The notes beneath the pieces are model-generated. The model had not been told where the DNA came from, made no database searches, and saw nothing but the letters and a program-made list of their open reading frames with translations. This document shows positions 1-11,184 of a DNA stretch of 64,000 nucleotides, one piece after another (position 1 is the stretch's first letter; the number at the start of each line of letters is the position of its first letter). The position numbers were made by a program, and so were the translations under genes. Location: positions 1 to 64,000 of the forward strand of contig JAHREC010000007.1 of NCBI GenBank assembly GCA_020081605.1. The letters are read 5' to 3'. This DNA is from Albifimbria verrucaria (lineage: Eukaryota; Ascomycota; Sordariomycetes; Hypocreales; Stachybotryaceae).

Positions 1-100
1 CTAACCCTAACCCTAACCCTAACCCTAACCCTAACCCTAACCCTAACCCTAACCCTAACCCTAACCCTAACCCTAACCCTAACCCTAACCCTAACCCTAA
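1..100. repeat. Telomere repeat array (CCCTAA)n
   Basis: About 16-17 perfect copies of CCCTAA read inward from base 1, the C-rich strand expected at a left chromosome end. The array stops abruptly at TTTCCG. This makes base 1 a physical chromosome terminus or very near it. Confidence 0.98.
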
Positions 101-676
101 TTTCCGTTGGGTTAGGGCTAAGGCTACGGGTAGGGTTACGCGTAGGGTTAAGGCCAAGATTAGGCCTGCAGTTTCACCCTTTCTACTCTCTTCACGCTAC
201 TTTTCCGCTTTTTGCCGTTTAGTAGCCGCCTTTAACTGTCTGTTGTTTGCTTCTCGCCCTTGTAAGAAGTCGTAGGCTTCGGCCTTCTTAAACGACCAGC
301 AACAAGGGACCGCCAGAGGGTAACGAGTGGAGACCGAAAAGCAAAGACGCAAACAGTCGGTTACTTGTAAGCGCGTAGTGGAGACCACCCAGGTAGGAAA
401 GATCAGGTAGCCTTAAGGTTCTAGGCTTCAAACAAGTGGAAACCAGTGACTAGCAAAGTAGTAACCAGCAGAGGCCGAGAGTGCTTAGTAAAGACCCTGA
501 AGCAAAAAGCAGACGGCAGATGGCCAACCACACCTGGCGGACAGTAGCAACTTAGAAAGAGCAAACGGAAAAGAAAGCTAAGCAGGTTGCAGGCGACGAC
601 AACAGACAACCGATCTAGAACAGAAAGGACTGGTGGGAAAAGGTTAACAGGCTAAAGCGGGAGGTAAAGAACAAAG
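101..676. other. Telomere-adjacent DNA with degenerate TTAGGG-like variants
   Basis: Right after the array, bases 109-155 hold degenerate GGGTTAGGG-like words (GGGTTAGGGCTAAGG, GGGTAGGGTTACG, GTAGGGTTAAGG) in the opposite orientation to the telomere. The rest, to about 676, is unremarkable sequence. Short open frames here have no motif I recognise. Confidence 0.6.
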
Positions 677-808
677 AGCAGAGAACAGAGCAGAGAACAG
701 AGCAGAGAACAGAGCAGAGAACAGAGCAGAGAACAGAGCAGAGAACAGAGCAGAGAACAGAGCAGAGAACAGAGCAGAGAACAGAGCAGAGAACAGAGCA
801 GAGAACAG
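677..808. repeat. 12-base minisatellite, 11 copies
   Basis: The unit AGCAGAGAACAG is repeated 11 times in perfect register. It yields long repetitive open frames on the minus strand (Leu-Phe-Ser-Ala and Leu-Leu-Cys-Ser repeats). These are by-products of a 12-base period and not genes. Confidence 0.95.
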
Positions 809-1170
809 AAGATAGACAAGAAAGAGTAGAAAACAGCGACTAGATAGCGAGAACAAACAGGCACCAACAAGCAACTGGGAGAAGCGCTTAGACAAGCTAG
901 GGCAGCGTGACACTAGGAGACTCAACCGCAGACAACAGACAACAGACAACAGACAGCAAAAAGTAGCTTGTGAAAAACTTCCTACAACTTCCTACAACTC
1001 CTCCTTCCTCAGTGATTAGAGAACTTAACCCACCTTCTCTTAAACTCTTCGTCTTTTCAGTCTAACAAGAACCTTAGCTAGTAACCCTGGCCCACCTCGG
1101 CCTTCAACCCTGTTCTTTGTACCCTTAACCAAACTTCTTCTGCAGACCCTAGGGCCAAAGATCCTCAAGG

Positions 1171-1198
1171 TCAGGGTTAGGGTTAGGGTCAGGGTCAG
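1171..1198. repeat. Interstitial telomere-like repeat (GGGTTA/GGGTCA)
   Basis: Four to five tandem units GGTCAGGGTTAGGGTTAGGG followed by GTCAGGGTCAG variants, in the orientation inverted relative to the terminal array. It marks an internal telomere-like patch about 1.1 kb from the end. Confidence 0.85.
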
Positions 1199-2176
1199 AA
1201 ATTTACCTACCCTATATGCTTGGTCTGCTCGCTTCTATCAACCTTTTCACTCATAACTAGCACTTACCGATAGCTGTTAGAATACTATTTCACCCTATGC
1301 CTTGTATACCTGCCATTTTAACCAGAGTAACCTTAATAGCTGCTCTTTCCTCACGCTTTAAGGTTGGCGGTTAGCGGTTCGACAACGTAGCGGTTAGCGC
1401 TGGCCATAGGACCATGACTAATCTGCCGATAACCCTGATCCTGCAAATCGGCCACCGGACGTTAAGTTGATCCATCCCACGTTTTCCTGCCTAACGCCAG
1501 CACAGGTTATCCTGCTGTATCCTCCTACGAACCAACAGCCTGTTGGTTATCACCCCCAAAGCCCCTGTTGAGGCTGTGTAACCTAAGCCGCAGGACGTCA
1601 ATCCATAGATCGCTATAAATTAATGCATCAGCCCCTTTACCAACTTTCTCATCATGCCGCCCGTTGGCTCCCATCCGAATAGCACCTTCGGCCTAATCAG
1701 CTTAAACATAATGCTCAAGAGTTCACTTCACTATAGAAACCATTAAAATTATATTCTTTTATATATCCATCGTCAATTCATAGAATGGCGTCAAAACATG
1801 CCCACTCTACAGAGACAAGTGAGTCTTAGTGCCCTAATTGGTCCCATTCGCCTGGGAAGTAGCTGATCAGTACCCTAGACCTTGACGCTCGAACTCAATC
1901 TGACGAGTGTTTGGGGCTTCCCACCCGGGCTCAAGCTATTCGGTGCTGGAGCTCAATTATATTCATGCAGGGGATGAATATCTGGAAGGCCTATCCTATC
2001 TACCTAAATTATATGGTCGTGGGCTGGGGCGGCCTGAGTCTTTTGAAGCAGGCCGTCTTTTATTAGGTGCCTTAGGGATTTGTATCTTTGTCGCTGTGCC
2101 TATTATATTTCTATGTCAAAGGTAATAGCTATAGTTATCCTCTCTTCGGCTTATGCTATATTGATTATGAAGATAT
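1199..2176. other. No convincing gene
   Basis: No coding region is supported. A 72-codon plus-strand frame at 1907-2125 ends in a hydrophobic stretch (ALGICIFVAVPIIFLC) and could be the end of a decayed membrane protein, but there is no motif, splice structure or neighbouring frame to support it. Confidence 0.4.
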
Positions 2177-3190
2177 TTATCGAGATGGAACCTGGTGCCC
2201 CCATTCATCGCCGACCATACATTGCTCGTGATATTTCAGGTTGAACCCATAAGTAATCCACCCTATGATTGATTCCTGCTCCTTTGAGGGCCCGAACGCA
2301 GCAATAGCTCCTTGGGCCATAATTAAACGATTATAGTAATCCAGTATATTCCACTGAAACCCTTTGTAGTCGCTGTTCTCGCTAGGGATCTCGATAGAAC
2401 AAGCTACTTCATCGTACAACCACCTTAAGTTCTTATAGCTAAACTCCGGCAGATCGTTAATCTCGCTGTTCATCATCGCCTTGGCATCCAGGCCGCCACT
2501 GTCGAAGTATTGCTGATTATATATCTTCTCAACCCCGTCACGGCTCTGAAGGCGTCTCTCGTTAAGTTTTGTTCGTGGTCCAGGGCCGTAGCCTAATTTA
2601 ACACGTCTTTCCATAGTGATTGGATCGATATCCATGATTGCGATATGGAGGTCTTGACTGCCATGTTGAAGTGCAAAGACTGGGTGTTGCTTCTCTTGTC
2701 GCTTCGAGAGTGGGTTAAGCTTTGGTTCGTTCCACATGCCAATATGCCGAACTTCATGGCCAAGTTGCTGCGTTAAAATATCCTCCATTCGACGATGGAG
2801 TTTAACGGATCGCGGGAATTCATTGGGGTTCCTTACATTGGGCCCAAGGTTCCAATCATGCATCTCCACGAGCTCGCCAAGTAATTCGCCTGCCGTTACC
2901 CTAGCTTTTGTATCAAGGCTTTTGGCAAGGGCGATCGACATCTCGCCATAACCCCTTCTTAGGGCTAGAGCTGCCAGAACCGTGAATACTGCACCCTTAA
3001 TGCATGAGTACCTATTCTGCTCGACATCTTCGGACTTAGCGTATGCCCGACAAGATGTAACGAGTTCCCAAAGTCCAAAGCCCATGCCTGGGGTTCCGGC
3101 CACCACTTCAATGTTGATTGGCCATGCAATTCCAAAATCGAATCGACTTCGTGGCCGATTCTGAACGGAGAGAGTGGTATTTGACTCCAA
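2177..3190 (-). CDS. Unrecognised 337-residue protein
   Basis: A single uninterrupted 337-codon frame with no intron, one of the few intact frames in the window. It has no obvious signal peptide or membrane segment. Visible features are a central basic, Arg/Glu-rich region (about residues 125-170, including LHRRMEDILTQQLGHEVRH) and a C-terminal part rich in Tyr, Trp and Asn that ends with a His-rich stretch. The HEVRH string resembles a zinc HEXXH motif, but nothing around it supports a peptidase. I do not recognise the family. The length and mixed composition make a real gene likely. It sits alone between telomere-proximal DNA and a small secreted gene. Confidence 0.6.
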   Translation of the reverse strand: MESNTTLSVQNRPRSRFDFGIAWPINIEVVAGTPGMGFGLWELVTSCRAYAKSEDVEQNRYSCIKGAVFTVLAALALRRGYGEMSIALAKSLDTKARVTAGELLGELVEMHDWNLGPNVRNPNEFPRSVKLHRRMEDILTQQLGHEVRHIGMWNEPKLNPLSKRQEKQHPVFALQHGSQDLHIAIMDIDPITMERRVKLGYGPGPRTKLNERRLQSRDGVEKIYNQQYFDSGGLDAKAMMNSEINDLPEFSYKNLRWLYDEVACSIEIPSENSDYKGFQWNILDYYNRLIMAQGAIAAFGPSKEQESIIGWITYGFNLKYHEQCMVGDEWGHQVPSR

Positions 3191-4159
3191 TATATCTATA
3201 TTACTATATATTAACAGGGTCCCTCACGAATGCCAGTTTAACAAGACATACCAATAGCTGCACCCTTACTCGTACCTATTTTCGCCACATTTCCCTCTGA
3301 GGAAATGGACTTATATGTAGTGCCATTAGACAGGGGTTGAAGAATAGAAGCAAGAGTATAATCTGGCACAAGGGCCCAGCATAAGATAATAATCGATACT
3401 CTCATAATGCAATAGTAAGAAAGGCTGGTTAATATTGCAGGATTTCTAGCGTTCTTATATCGTGGAGTCGAATATTATATTATTATATTATAATGGCGGA
3501 AATACAGTCCCCTTTTTAAGCTATTAATTATCTGTTAGTTTATTGCTAACCTTACTCCATCCAGAACCAAACGCTTATCAGCTTATTCTTTTCCCCTTTT
3601 TAGCATCTTTGTTGGTGGCTTGTGGCTTCTCCGTCTTGAGTTGGCCGCAGACCCCATATACAAGTCATGCGGTGAATGATTCGTATGATGATGGGGTCTG
3701 GAACATATAAATAGTATCCAGAAGCTTGTGGGATATGCGGTTAGAATAAGGTCCGCTGTCAGCGTGTGCGAGAAGCATCGGTTTTATGATACGCAGCTCC
3801 GTGTACGAGATATGATTGCTCCGACATGCCCCCAATTCCTGGGGCTTGTCTGGATCATGAGGCTGAGAAGCGTGGGTTTGTTGGTAAGCATATGTTACAG
3901 GATTCCAAACAGCGCAAGATACGCTCTAACACCCCTGTAGTAATCAGGGCGCAGCAAGCCACCGAACAAAAACGGCGATTTACAGTCTGGTGTTTTCTAA
4001 CCAACGAACAATTCTCCCATCAGTATTAAGAATTCATAAATAGCAGCCATACTTTATAATATATATTTAAATATGTAAGCTCTACGATTCTGAATATTTC
4101 TATGAACTTTAAATCTTAATCTTTTCTTTAGGCTACCTATATTCATCTCTTGTGAATAG
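3191..4159. other. Intergenic, AT-leaning, no gene supported
   Basis: The stretch is AT-rich near 3300-3560. Short plus-strand frames at 3728-4029 overlap each other and lack a start context, splice signals or a motif. Nothing is annotated. Confidence 0.5.
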
Positions 4160-4174
4160 TTGAAAATCACAAAC

Positions 4175-4669
4175 ATGCATCTATCTTTAAAATATATACT
4201 TTCTCTTGCCTTTATCCCGTTGAGTCTCCTAGGCGCTATTGCCACACCGATAACTCAAACTGGCGAAGTCCATGGTCATCTTAACCAGCGCACCCCAGTC
4301 TGGAATTGGCCTCGTTGCACTTTTGCAGAGGAAGGGCAATGTACTCTCTATATGGCAACGGGGAAACCATATCCAACCTTCACACAATATCGCACGTTTG
4401 CACTTTTCGATCATAAATGCAAACTCACATCCCTTTATTATACAGACATAAAGGAGAAGATTGTCAATCTCAAAGGCCATCTACCAGGTGGCATAAGAAT
4501 CGCAGTCGACGATCAAATGCAACCGGAAGGTGCTATATCTTATCGTTTAGTAGATACTCCTCTTGGTAGTGGCTTGGAGTGCCATGATTGGGGGAGTATG
4601 TGGATGGCATCGGCTGCAGGAGACATTTCCCCTGTTAAGCAACATTTTCTATTAGCTACGATAGCCTGA
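4175..4669 (+). CDS. Small secreted protein, effector-like
   Basis: The open frame starts at 4160, but the second Met at 4175 gives the better N-terminus: a short start followed by a hydrophobic core (LKYILSLAFIPLSLLGAIA) and an Ala-Thr-Pro cleavage-like site, which is a signal peptide. The mature protein is about 140 residues with four cysteines (RCTF, GQCT, HKCK, LECH), enough for two disulfides, and several Trp/Tyr. No enzymatic motif is visible. Small secreted cysteine proteins of this type are common in subtelomeres of plant- and insect-associated fungi. The frame is intact, without an intron. Function is not assigned. Confidence 0.65.
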   Translation: MHLSLKYILSLAFIPLSLLGAIATPITQTGEVHGHLNQRTPVWNWPRCTFAEEGQCTLYMATGKPYPTFTQYRTFALFDHKCKLTSLYYTDIKEKIVNLKGHLPGGIRIAVDDQMQPEGAISYRLVDTPLGSGLECHDWGSMWMASAAGDISPVKQHFLLATIA

Positions 4670-4907
4670 TATACATTGGTTGTGTTTAGTGAAAAAGAAA
4701 GCAGCATTAAGTCGGCCCTAGAGTATATAAACCCAACCTAACCTTAACCCCCAGCCGCTTAAGTGTTTGCTACCTCCCAAGAATGGAAAGTGCTGAAGAA
4801 ACTTAACATTAATACAATAAAAAGCGAGCTTAGCTCTTGTCAATTAAACGGCAGGATTACCTAAGCCCCATGCCCCACTGTATATAATCTAGTGGGTGAC
4901 AGTACTA

Positions 4908-5876
4908 TTATATTATTTTTTTCTGGTAAAGCCGATCCATACGGATTCCATGTATAGCCTTGTCTAACTCCTGGGCTGCTGTTGCCGTAGATATTTTAAT
5001 GCTTTCTTCGATATCCGCCTTTATAACCGCTTCCTCCTTTTCTAACTTGATCTTCTGCGCTGCGATACCCTTGAGGTCTTCGAAGTCCCTGCAGGAAGCA
5101 AATTTCCACCTCATCATGCAACCTCACCAGGCATCGTTCCCCACTTTGATACAGCGATACTAGAGAAGGAACATAACCATTTTGTCCGAGTAGGGTTAGA
5201 AGTCGATGGCTCTGTTTTAACAGACGCCTCATTTCACCCGCGTCGACTTCCTCACGCTCCGCTGATATTTTTTGTATGGTGTTCATTGCCTGTATTAGAT
5301 CCTCGAAGTCTTCGTCGCTTATCCATCTGGGGAAACGGTATCGATGCTCTTTCCATAGAACCGCCCACGATTCAAGATTAGCCGACGCTGCGCAATCCCA
5401 TCCGCGCTCCTTTAGCGTATCTGCCAACACTGCTTTGGCGTATAAAAAGCATGCTTCTTCCATCATACATCGCACAGTTCCGAAAAACTCATACTGTAAG
5501 CGGAATGGTAGGAAGGCTCGACCTAGGAAATTTCTTTCATGGCCCACTGGCACTGGCTTTGGTTAGGTCTTCAAACGACGAGCTCTCATATACAGACCCA
5601 TACCTTCACCCCGTGCCATCGACGCAGCCATACTCGCTATACGGTCTTCGTTCTGATCGATGCCGTTCGCAGTTCTATCGTCGCTTGCTCCGTGACCCTT
5701 CATCGTGTCCTTTGGGGAGGCTGAGCCCCCTCCTCGCGAGGCGAAACGGGCTCTTCTCGCTCGTGCGTTTCTTCGTAGGACGTATTAGATGCGATTTCCA
5801 TGTTTGCTCCCTGTTCTGCGAATGTCCTTGCCGCTTCTGCCGCCTTCTGAGCTGCCGTCCTCTTCTTCTTCGCCAT
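4908..5876 (-). CDS. Unrecognised coiled-coil protein, interrupted frame
   Basis: Several minus-strand frames join into one product. A start at 5876 gives an Ala/Lys-rich beginning (MAKKKRTAAQKAAEAARTF). This is followed, one frame over, by SDDRTANGIDQNEDRIASM. An in-phase 51-base intron (GTATGG to GCCAG, branch GACCTAACC) lies near 5560-5610. A 150-residue central part follows, then a strongly helical charged tail (LEKEEAVIKADIEESIKIS). The tail joins if the GGG near 5090 is read as GG, so that break is a one-base homopolymer change. The N-terminal frame change (near the GGGGGG at about 5727) could be the same, or the gene may start at the Met near 5700. I do not recognise the family. The tail suggests coiled-coil assembly. 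Confidence 0.5.
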
Positions 5877-6109
5877 TGCTGTAATGGTTCGCTATCCGGT
5901 TCTTGGTGGCGAGGATGATGTTCGCTACTTTCTCGAGGGAGAGGAAAAGAAGGGAGAGAAGGAAGAAGTCGATGCATATGAGACATGCGAAATCGCGGTC
6001 CGGAATATATATAAACCACCGGACCACAAACATACAGTGCCCTTGAAGTCAGACTCTACGACAGACCGTCGTGCAAGCTTCGAATACGCTTCCTCAATGC
6101 AGCAGACAA

Positions 6110-6627
6110 CTAAGATGCCTCTTCTAACGCGCTATTTGTCAACGCGTCTGCTTGCTCATTGTGCTCTCGCGCTACATGCCAAAACAAAACCTCCACACCG
6201 ACTTTACGAAGCGTATCAATCCACTTATCTAATTCCTTGAAAAGGTCCGAGTTACGAACTATTTTCTGCTTTGCTGTCCAATAAACCCTGTCTTTTCATA
6301 CCCACCGGTTCGGAACCCAGTCCGTGATCCCGTCTACCACATATGCTGAATCTGCTTTGATCACTACTAGATCCAGCCTCTTACCCCAAACCGTTCTTTT
6401 TGTATATCGCATGGGCCACTTGAAGCGCAATAATGGCAGCCTGAAGTTCTGCCACCTGATTCGTCGTGCGAACACTCTCGATAATGACGCTTTATTGTAT
6501 TCGAGTATTCCTCGACAAACACACCTGCAGCCATTCTGGCTGTTGGTGTTCCATTGTACCGGCACACACCATCGACGGCAATGACTATGCAATCTAGATG
6601 CATTTCCATCTGTGTAAGGGGTTTCAC
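6110..6627 (-). pseudogene. Ribonuclease H-like domain, broken
   Basis: Read across three frames, the minus strand gives a whole RNase H fold in order. It has a first-strand Asp in IVIAVDGVC followed by YNGTPTARMAAGV. It has the TTNQVAELQAAIIAL helix with the catalytic Glu, then LVVIKADSAYVVDGITDW with the third Asp. It ends in VLFWHVAREHNEQADALTNSAL with the last His/Asp. Frame changes lie near 6483 (TT) and 6383 (GGGG). An in-frame TGA follows NRWV at about 6296, where family members usually continue. Members cleave RNA in RNA:DNA hybrids. It could be a cellular RNase H1-type gene or a retroelement-derived domain. No reverse transcriptase flanks it, which favours the former. The nonsense codon makes it a likely pseudogene. 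Confidence 0.75.
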
Positions 6628-6639
6628 ATCACAATTTCA

Positions 6640-7521
6640 AACGCTGCTTATACCATGCATTTATATATTGAGCTTCAGTGACTAGACCTCAACACCACTT
6701 TAACCTTTGTCCCATCGTTTGGTTTTCCAGAGGCTGCATAAAGGAGGGAGGGATATGCGGCGTGGTATGGTTTGACCATTCATAAAGCAGTAACCCAATC
6801 GTTCGCCAAGGCGTCAGAAACCCTCGTTTAATCCCGGTTTGGACGATTGAAGCTGCTGCGTGAGGGTGGGGGTTTGCAGGGGTTCGTGGCCACCAAGCCA
6901 ATGAGTGGTGGCCTATGGGCTGTGAACCAACCTTATTTAAAAGCATTGGTGGGAAGCAAACCCGGGAATTCGGACTGGCGAGGGTCACTACGTGAGTTCC
7001 TTTTATTCTAGCTGGCACAGTCGGACCTTTGTGTGATGTCGGCGTCCTATTGCAGGGCCAACCGCATACACAATCGTTCTTGGTATGGAACCCCGTGGGC
7101 ACCCTATTGGTTGCGACCGCATCGTCCGGGTACTCACCCAGGCACATTTACAGGGTAGCGGGGAGCCAACTGCATAAGAGAACGAAACGATGAGATAACG
7201 ACCCAACAGTAAATTGTCAAATATTCCTAGGACCTCCCGGCTCTTGCATGGGCTCGGTTAGGATTCCTGGATATGGATACCAACAGCATATAGGATCATC
7301 GTAGGCGAGGGCTTTCGGGCTAGTCGAGACAGCCACCTCCCGCTCTTTCCGCTCTTCCAGGCCGGGGTTCAATGGGATAAAGGCACAGTACACTGTTCCG
7401 CGTAAAACTATAAAGAGGTGGCCGATTTCCCTCCTTCCAATCTCCAGCCCGACTCATCTCCTTAGCCCTCACCTGACCATCCGACCATCCAATCATCCAA
7501 TCGTCCGCACCCTTTGCCAAC
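6640..7521. other. Intergenic, no gene supported
   Basis: A 152-codon minus-strand frame (6689-7147) has the Pro/Thr/Ser-rich composition of a chance frame and no recognisable motif. Bases 7330-7520 directly precede the secreted gene and include a CT/CCAATC-rich stretch (7470-7505) of the kind often seen before fungal start sites. Confidence 0.4.
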
Positions 7522-8210
7522 ATGCTCTTCCTTCCCCTTATCCTTGGCCTTGCCGCCAGTGTCAACGCAATCGACCTCTACCTCGGCTGGAGGGGCGGCA
7601 GCAACTACGTTGCTTGCCGTAACATAAACCCCAACGTCTGCTGCTCCACTGCTGCAGGAGGGAGCCCTTCAACAGCCTTGACTTCAGAGAGATCCCCAGG
7701 AACTGGAACATCCAGTGCCGTGGCCACAGAGGCCCCAGTGTGGCTCGCTGGCCGAGGTCAAGCAGAGCAACGGCGCTACCGCAGTTAGCCTGTTCAACTC
7801 TGACTTTGGTGGCTCTGGCTATGGCTTCGTCTCTAAGCGCTCCACGGACGATGCTGTTGTTGAGACCGTAAGGCCATCTCTCTTGGTCTTTGGAGACGGG
7901 GCTCAATATGATCTTTCCGAATTGACTGAATCTTCCTATGATGAAATGGTATGTGCCTCTTACGTCCCATAGGCTTGAACCATAAGTGCTTTTGCTAATG
8001 ACCATGGTAGTTAGTACCAGCTTTTCCGCTACCATCCTCCGAGTCATAACATGGCATCCTCCCTCGCTTAACCCCTCGCTTGACCCCCTCGCGCTTCCAA
8101 AGAGTCTACCTGCTAATGTTCGTATTCTTCGTCTACAGTCTCCGAATCGCAGCTTCGAACGGTTCCTCCGACGATGTTCCCGCCAAATTCGACACATCCA
8201 GGATCGAGTA
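7522..8210 (+). CDS. Secreted cysteine-containing protein, interrupted frame
   Basis: The start at 7522 opens with a signal peptide (MLFLPLILGLAASVNA) followed by IDLYLGWRGGSNYVACRNI and a CC pair. The reading then moves through two frame changes near 7650-7670 and 7740-7770 (FREIPRNWNIQCRGHRGP, then GSGYGFVSKRSTDDAVVE), giving one continuous secreted-protein-like sequence. A 66-base intron is visible at 7950-8015 (GTATGT, branch CTAATGAC, TGGTAG), and the last part ends VPAKFDTSRIE before a stop near 8210. The order of parts resembles a conserved family of small secreted proteins of plant-associated ascomycetes whose function I do not know. Frame breaks could be assembly errors or real decay. 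Confidence 0.55.
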
Positions 8211-8446
8211 AAGGTTCGATATGGTGGCTTGAGCGCTTGGAATATATGCCAGCCTGGTCCGACGTTCCTCTTGCGATCACCTTGACTGCGGAGGGTAACA
8301 GGTTGCCTTGCATACTTAGTTAAACATTATAGAACTCTGCTACCTCATTCCCTACAAGTCCCATATCCCTTCCAGTGTGTGACTAAATACAGTAATCTGT
8401 GAAGTTGAAAATCCATAGCCCAATTTTTAAGAACAGCAGCTTTCGT

Positions 8447-10188
8447 TCAGCTCGGCACCCACACAAGCTCAATAATACCATCAAGTGCCTTCATGGGCCT
8501 TTTCTTCTCTACCATCCATCGCTCATCATCCTTCTTTCGAACATATACCTGTAACACGGACCCGTCCTCCATGACTTGCGAGTCACGAAGCTCCCAAGCA
8601 ATCTTCTTACCCGTTTTGAGGAGCGAGGGGCGCTGAGGGCCATACGTGTAGTCGAAGTTCCACACATGCTCCTCGAACAGCGGGCGAAATGTACGCTCCA
8701 CCTGACTCAGGTCGAAGTCGATCCCATCGGGGTAGTGCGCAATGCTATAACCGTTGGAGATGATGAAGTTGTCCGCAGTAACGAAGCGCTGAAACGGGCA
8801 GTCCTCGCCGCACGTATAGGATATCTTGGTGGTATTTAGCGGGTTGGCCGAGTGCCACTTGTCGCCTCTCTTGAAATGATGAATGCTGTACGGCTTAAAT
8901 CCGCCTTCGTAGAAACCCGATGCGTCTCCTACAAGATCGAGCTGCCAGAGGTCCTTCAGGTGCGTGAGACGTATGTCGGTGTTCTCGTATATGCACTTAC
9001 GAAGGAGAATGTCTCCCTGAGGACCCCAGCCGGTGTTGGACTGCTTGATCTTGGCCCTCGTCCGGCAAGCGTCAATGCGACTGGAAACGATACCCGCCAA
9101 AGGACGGCTGAGGAAGACTCCACCGCCTCCAAAAGCTTGGGAGCCGTGCACCTTCACGGCCGTAACGTCCTCGGATAAGGTGCCGATATATAACAGCCTT
9201 GTATGATCATACTGCTTGAACCGCTCGACGAGGCCATTCATCGCCGTGAAGAAGGTGTCGTCATCGCACAAGACCAGCCACTTCCTGTTCGGGAGTCTTT
9301 GTGGGAGTAAAGCATAGGCACCAGGTTGAGGTACCGGACAGCCATCTCCTTCTCTATCCGGCTATCCCACCCGCTCACTTCGGAATCGATACCGGCATCG
9401 GCAAGTCGTTGCGCGACCTCCGTAAGCTCCGCATCCGTGACGTCAAGGAGGCGAAGGAGGAGCTTGCCTCCGTTAGACCTGCCTTTGCTGTCGGTTAGCC
9501 AGTAGGCCCACTCTTGGATCATCGAAGGGTCGCTGAGGCGCTTGTATGTGGTGGAAATGGCGAATATGAAGTCGGAGAGATCAGCATCGGCCGGGAAAGG
9601 CGACTCCGGGACGGAAACCTCCAAGGGTTCGCTGCATTTCTCTTCCTGGTCGTGGCCACTCAGCAGATCCACCACCCGGAAGCCTTCGGCGTCATTACCT
9701 GATGACAGGAGGTTCTGCGGTAGCGAAGTATAAGATTGACGCTCGATGGGCTTGCGCGTGAAGCTGATGTAGCGTCTCAAATACTCGACTTGATCGTCCA
9801 GCTTGTATCTGTCACTTATCTCACGAAGCCTGTCCGTATCAACATTGCAATTCATAACGTGGCTCGATGACGGCCGTGCGCCATGTGCGCTGGTGTTGAT
9901 GGGTTTGGCTTGATCACCGCCCGAAAGTTTCGGCTTGACAGCGGATACATCTTTTAAATCAGATGTTTTTAGAAGCAAGTCTGTGGTATACGGTCTCGTT
10001 GATGGTAAGTTCCAATATGCTATCAAAAGAACGGCAATAAGCACAACAAGCTTGAGAGCTCTTGAGAAGGAGCTCCGTATGCCCCAGGTTGACTGGATTA
10101 ATGCCTTCGCTAGGGTGCAGGCTCTCGTGGCTTTCGCCGACCAATACACACTATGCGGGGCCTCTGGGCGGCCGATCCACCCTACCAT
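8447..10188 (-). CDS. Type II membrane glycosyltransferase-like protein (Fringe/DUF604-like)
   Basis: The N-terminal 75 residues hold one transmembrane segment (LKLVVLIAVLLIAYWNL), giving a Golgi type II topology with a lumenal catalytic part. The catalytic half contains KWLVLCDDDTFF, a DDD metal-binding motif for a nucleotide-sugar, followed by FGGGGVFLSRPLAG and a TGWGPQGDILLRKC segment. The latter is the arrangement seen in Fringe-like beta-1,3-glycosyltransferases and their fungal DUF604 relatives. Two frames (10188-9241 and 9271-8447) meet near 9287; reading the AAAG there as AAAAG joins HKRLPNRKWLVL. The rest is intact and intronless, about 580 residues. Likely role: addition of a sugar to secreted or wall glycoproteins; the sugar and acceptor are unknown. 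Confidence 0.75.
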
Positions 10189-11184
10189 AGCTAGGTAGGA
10201 CAGTAAGCAAATGCGGTTGGGTAAAGAAGGGTGTCGGTATTCAGGGCATACAAGTAATAGAGTTGCCTACCAAAGTAGGTTAAGGGGGCTTAAGGTGTCA
10301 ATTGAAACGGCGAGGCCGAGGCATTAATGGCTGTTGGTTATGTAAATTTGTGGCAGAACCAACAGCCAAGCAATTAATATCCTGGCTGGTGGTGGATCCT
10401 CGCTTCAGCCTGAGCCACTCAGCACGTGGTGGTGCTGTGGGAAGGAAATGCAATGGCTAGATCCCCCTGTCCAACATTTAGATGGATGTGAAGTATACTG
10501 ACAAATATTATGTATATAACTTAGGGAAAAGGATGTCTGTAGCACGCGGCGGAGAATGACCAATGCTGATTGGTCAATTTTATCATGGCTATCCATCACC
10601 GACAAATCGCCCGAATTTTAATTCTTTCCTAGCTCACTATCCGGTGACATGTTCCTCGTCCTGTCTTACTTGGTGAATCATGCTATTAAGTAACCTTGTT
10701 ATTTTTACTATCGATTTCGTACTGAAAACCACCTTCGAAGGGATATGAGCGACGGATCGTCTAGACCCCGCTTTAGGGGCCCTCCGCCCCAAGTAGGCCG
10801 CCCATAAACAAGCCATCAAATGACTTGGATAGGCCTGGAAGCACGAGATATAACCCCATTGTCCTTGACGAGCATAACGATACTGATAATTGTGTGGAGG
10901 GTGAAGATGATACTGGAGGGAAACACACGGCCGTGGCAGGCAACAAGGTCAAACAAGGGTAATGCTGGGAGTTACCTCTGGATACTCAACCAATAAGCAA
11001 TCCGTCTCTCATACCGTGTCTCTGGTTGTTAGGAAGATAATGGTTTTGACACACCAAGGATAATAGCAAAAACCAAGATGAGGGTGGAGGAAATGACAGT
11101 TAAAGGGATATCGACAATGCTCGTGCAATAAGCAACGGAGGGTTTTGCAATGTATCCAAGAACGCTCTGGATTATATTGTGCAA
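10189..11184. other. Intergenic, no gene supported
   Basis: About 1 kb between a glycosyltransferase start and the end of the three-gene minus-strand cassette. Short minus-strand frames (10405-10605, 10637-10819, 11009-11221) show no motif. The first few hundred bases must hold the promoter of the minus-strand glycosyltransferase. Confidence 0.4.

Noticed and set aside
677..808. Possible CRISPR-like array
   Set aside because: The units are directly adjacent with no spacers, so it is a minisatellite in a eukaryotic sequence.
644..949. Minus-strand open frames of 72-101 codons over the minisatellite
   Set aside because: They translate a 12-base repeat into Leu/Ser/Phe/Ala or Leu/Cys/Ser runs and have no other support.
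2740..2760. HEVRH in the 337-residue protein as a zinc peptidase site
   Set aside because: No supporting third ligand or family context is visible around the motif.
5451..6240. Plus-strand frames of 60-155 codons at 5.4-6.2 kb
   Set aside because: They are antisense to the minus-strand coiled-coil and RNase H sequences, which carry recognisable words.
6689..7206. Minus-strand frames of 152 and 67 codons
   Set aside because: No motif, signal peptide or splice structure; composition is that of chance frames.
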